A DNA stretch of 64,000 bases from Trametes villosa (taxonomy: Eukaryota; Basidiomycota; Agaricomycetes; Polyporales; Polyporaceae): the NCBI GenBank assembly GCA_002964805.2, contig PUDQ02000001.1, positions 9,386,001 through 9,450,000 on the forward strand. Reading direction: 5' to 3'. The notes under the pieces are model-generated. The model was not told the origin of the DNA. It worked only from the letters and a program-made list of their open reading frames with translations, and made no database searches. The position numbers and the translations under genes are program-made. Of the stretch, positions 60,584 to 64,000 are shown in pieces (positions within the stretch are counted from its first letter, which is position 1; every line of letters starts with the position of its first letter).

Positions 60584-62299
60584 CGTGCGCAACACTGTAG
60601 ACCGTATTTCGAAGGAGATGATCGGTGGGGGAGGGCGTACGTCGCGGGTGTACGCTGTGTTCATCACGCTACAGGTCGCACGGTCTCGATTTCTCCTACG
60701 CTACGAATCGCTGCATTCCCGCTCTCGCTGTCCGCGATTGTCTTGCCTCTTTTTCACGTCTATATCTGAGAACGTTCAACGACTTTCTGGATACGTACCA
60801 AGCCATCCCGTGTCTCGTATCTTTCTGCCCATCTTGAATATGTACAACTTCACTCGAGTATCAGTCTCTCATACCCTGTACGCCCGCGACATAAACCCGA
60901 AGACCTACAAGGAAAGCATCTGCGAGGGCAGGCTAACCTCCCTAAAAGTGGGGGTCCCCGTCGAGCTCGGTTCCAACGAACGCGCATCGACGGCGGACCT
61001 GGCCATGCGCTGCGAGCCCATACGTCGATGCGCGTAGTCCCAGAAGTACAGCTCCTTTGCGATCCGGACATGTCCGCCTCACTGAAGCGCACGTCTCTTT
61101 GTACCTAGACCATACTTGGTTAGCGAATGGGAAAGGCGGCAGGGGTGAAGACGTACGCGGGTGCTTACCTCGAGAGGGGTACAAGCAGAAGTTCGTGTTC
61201 GGCCGTGAGCCAGTGCTTCGAGGCGTGATTTGATGCCTGAGCACGGACGTCAGAAAGCGACTCGTATTACGCGCGACACTGACCATAAGTGCGAGCATAC
61301 CAGAATAGTGATACGCCAACTGAGATGCGGCCGGCCGCGGTTCCGTAGGCATCGCCACGGGTGCGAGGAACTACGAGGCAACGAGGCTGACCGTAAGCTG
61401 CATCTGCCTGCACGAAAACATTGGGGGAGTGCGCTACCCATAGGCATCTGGCGACACTATGTTAGCTAGAAAACGTATGCTGTACAAGCTCAACGGAGCG
61501 CGATGTGCGCATCCGATGAGAGTGGTGAAGGGAAGACTCCGCTGCTTACACAGTAGACGGCCAACTCAGCACCCCAAGCGTCGCGGCGGGCTCCGAGTCG
61601 CTATCCTCCGGCATGCCGTTCAACGGCGCCTTCGTCACAACGGCGGTAGCGCATGTTTGTTCGGGCCGGGTACTGGTAATAGTGTGAGATACTACAAGGG
61701 TAATTCAATAACGATGGCCTCCATCGCTGTAGCCTGCGAAGATAGTTTCAGGCTCACCGGATGTCCACAGTATTCACAGCGTGCGCGTCGCGCAGTTGAG
61801 CGTATACGTAAACACTTCTCCATGGTCGGATAGAAAGTCTGTACCAGGCAGTGTCGCTTCATTGCGTCAGCTGATTGCGCTTGGAAGCAGCCCGGATTTT
61901 GGTGCTTCGTCGCATTGCATGTAGGCCGGATGCGCGTTCTCCGTAGCAGCTAGTGCGTGAGCCCCCGCTTTACATCCTATATAAGCAGGGCACCATGCAT
62001 AGGTATTGGTCAGAGTTTCTTGCTCACCGGCACCAGGTATCCGCGATCGTGAAATTGAAGTGTACTGTGCCAAAAGGAAGACGCAAAATTGGCTCGCGTG
62101 TCGCGTTCGCGGGATTTTCCTACGCGTCGTTGATGAGACTTTCCGAGGCTGTAGCAGTTCAAATCTAGGAGTTTATCAAGTAAAAATGAGACCATTCCGA
62201 GGCGTTGCGTAGTCCAGTATGGTGGCTGGGTAGGAGGTGGTAAGACGTGAATTCGAACGGGCAGGAGTCCGAGGCGCCTGGGCCCTGCGCACTAAAGCG
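60584..62299. other. 3' flank of HET C and intergenic sequence
   Basis: The first 300 bases match the flank of HET A. The rest shows no supported gene on either strand. Confidence 0.4.
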
Positions 62300-62420
62300 T
62301 CGGGCGCTTTCGGCCAGCTTTCGGCGTTAAAAACGGTCTGTATGACGCAACTCGCTGCGGGCGCCTGTGGCGACAACTTGCACCGCGACGGCCATGTTCT
62401 CGACAGGTACGTAGTCCCAC
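62300..62420. repeat. HET-downstream repeat block, copy 3
   Basis: gcgctttcggccagctttcg, then caccgcgacggccatgttct and cgacaggtacg. Same order as at 7056 and 42430. Confidence 0.55.
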
Positions 62421-63299
62421 CAGGTAAGCGTATGTCCAGAGGACGCTGCGTGTACACGAAAACTGATATGTAAAAACAGTTGGCTCGCATATATCGCTCG
62501 CGCTCACCTTGCAGCGCGCGCGAGGCCTCTAAACCACCGGAGGCGGCCTGGCTAGCAGTTTTCTTGCTGACGACGGTGCGGAATTTGCGCTATGAAGGCT
62601 CTTCTGGCTGTCGTGCACTAAATACCTGGTATTCCTGGCCCTCTCTAGTCCTCCCTGGCTTCTTTCCGGCAACGCCGTATGGCTGTAGTTTCTCGGACAG
62701 CACCCTATCCGCTAGATGTCGCTCTCGGTCTCTTTGGCGAATAGATAGACTTTGGATCCGAGTCTCTACCTCTACTGCTGCAGGACTACACGCGCTCGCA
62801 ACGGAATACATGTTGAAAAAGCAAGAAAACGCTGGTACGTCCCTCTATTTGCGCACCTGCCTCCTGTGGCGACATGCGCCATCTAAGACGGTCTTCCCAT
62901 CCCAGCAAGTTGCCAAATGGTCTTTGGCCCTGTGTTCTCGGTACGCACGTTCTTTGTTATGTGTGAGCAGTATCGTTATAGGCCCGTGTGGTACCTATCT
63001 GCTGTGGGCTGACTCTATCTTGCACTATAGGAGCGTCGTCGTCGTTTACGCTGCTCGGCGATGTCCATAGGAGGATGCTTCGCGGTGTCAGGCGGGTGTG
63101 ATACAGGTGTTTCAGCATTGCGGCTCGTGCACGTCATACACGCTAGCGGGGGCTACAAGAGCGTTAGGACCAATATCCGTTCTACGGTTCACAGTACGTC
63201 CCCCTCTGTGTTCGCACGCCGATTCCCCCGCCTTGGGTTATTCCCATCTTGAACAACCAAAAGCGAGTCAGCGGATGCTGAAGACCGAATCACGTCGCC
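62421..63299. other. Intergenic, no gene recognised
   Basis: One 196-codon plus frame (62480-63070) covers most of the stretch but has no domain, paralog or splice support. Confidence 0.3.
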
Positions 63300-64000
63300 C
63301 GAGGAGTACGGCAGCCCCGCCCATGACAACCTCTGCGCCATTGAAGTCGCTGACGCGGCAGGGCTTATCGCGCAAGTCCGAGCTCGGGCACAAGCTCACC
63401 CGCATTAATAGCTCCTCTATCACGCGCATCTGGCCGCAAGTGGCTCCGAATATCCCTCACTCTCGTTTACGTGGGCGTAGCAGTCACGCAGGCGGTTGAG
63501 GATGTAGCCCACGACCCAGCCGTACGGTGCAGGGATGTGTCGCGCGCTGGCCGGGGGGCAGGCTCGCGACAGGATAGAGAGTGAGTCGCGCACGTTCCCT
63601 CATGCGCATGACGCAATGTATAATTGACACAGATCCGACATAGTTTCGAGCACGTCCTCTAGCAGCACACTTATACTAAAAGCGCGACGTGTTGGCTTCA
63701 ACCGCCCATGTGCCAGCCCGGCGTGCGAGGGACTCTTGCGCGTACCGTCTTTCGATGGTACCGGATGGATCACCGAAGGATTGGCCCCACGTACGCCCGC
63801 GGGGCGTCGCCAGAACTCGGGGCTAGCAGCGGGGAAGCGGTTTGGATCCCCCGCCGACGCCCGACAAGGCCTGCCTGTCGCCCGGATTCTCAATCGTGGC
63901 ATCGAGATAACTCTCCATCTCCCATGCGCTCGCGCCCTCGTAGATACTCCCAACCATATCTTCCCTTGCCTTGGCGGAAACGCTTCGATCGCACTCGCAC
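63300..64000 (-). repeat. R block, copy 2 (runs to window end)
   Basis: Matches 38620-39065. The last 43 bases of the window are almost identical to 39010-39052. On the minus strand it reads RSVSAKAREDMVGSIYEGAS with EMESYLDATIENPGDRQALS further on, open for about 55 codons to a stop near 63826. Probably part of a coding sequence lying mainly beyond the window, intact or decayed. Confidence 0.45.

Overview
The window is nuclear DNA from a filamentous basidiomycete, most likely an agaricomycete. Genes are split by many short introns of about 48-65 nt with GT..AG ends. The recognisable proteins are typical of that group: HET-domain proteins, a Plavaka-type transposase, a Ty3/gypsy-type Gag, a SET-domain protein and a fungal C2H2 factor. 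There are no bacterial operons, tRNAs, rRNAs or CRISPR arrays that I can support.

The backbone is a family of three paralogous genes on the + strand: A (1-5322, 5' end outside the window), B (32206-38378) and C (54177-60583). Each visible copy has the same order. A heterokaryon-incompatibility (HET) domain comes first, then a long linker, one EF-hand-like loop, a helical region, three ZZ-like zinc-binding modules, and an acidic proline-rich tail that ends in a short coiled coil. HET proteins are known in fungi as triggers of cell death after non-self recognition, so this looks like an expanding allorecognition-type locus. That role is inference from family knowledge.

The sequence between the HET genes is itself duplicated, but mostly decayed. 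Matching blocks lie at 7.06-7.23, 42.43-42.60 and 62.30-62.42 kb; at 7.3-10.9 and 42.7-46.9 kb; at 15.05-15.8 and 47.9-48.5 kb; at 25.69-25.98 and 49.12-49.40 kb; and upstream of HET B and C. The A-to-B spacing minus two transposon insertions is 20.7 kb, and the B-to-C spacing is 22.2 kb, so the locus looks like a tandem array with a unit of about 21-22 kb. Only a SET-domain gene (13.7-14.8 kb) and a C2H2 zinc-finger pseudogene (39.8-41.5 kb) are recognisable passengers, each seen in one unit.

Two complete young transposons sit in the A-B interval. The first (16209-24633, 8425 bp) is a Plavaka-like DNA transposon with perfect 33-bp terminal inverted repeats and a 7-bp target duplication. It carries an intact four-exon transposase, a small minus-strand gene with a nuclear-localisation-like tail, and a divergently transcribed eight-exon gene. 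The second (26603-30493, 3891 bp, minus strand) is an LTR retrotransposon with 730-bp LTRs that differ at two visible sites and a 5-bp target duplication. It encodes only Gag and is therefore non-autonomous. Almost the whole element, LTRs included, is saturated with a CGGAG/TCCGA motif.

Exon boundaries were read by eye from splice consensus, frame continuity and agreement between paralogs. They are best treated as models.
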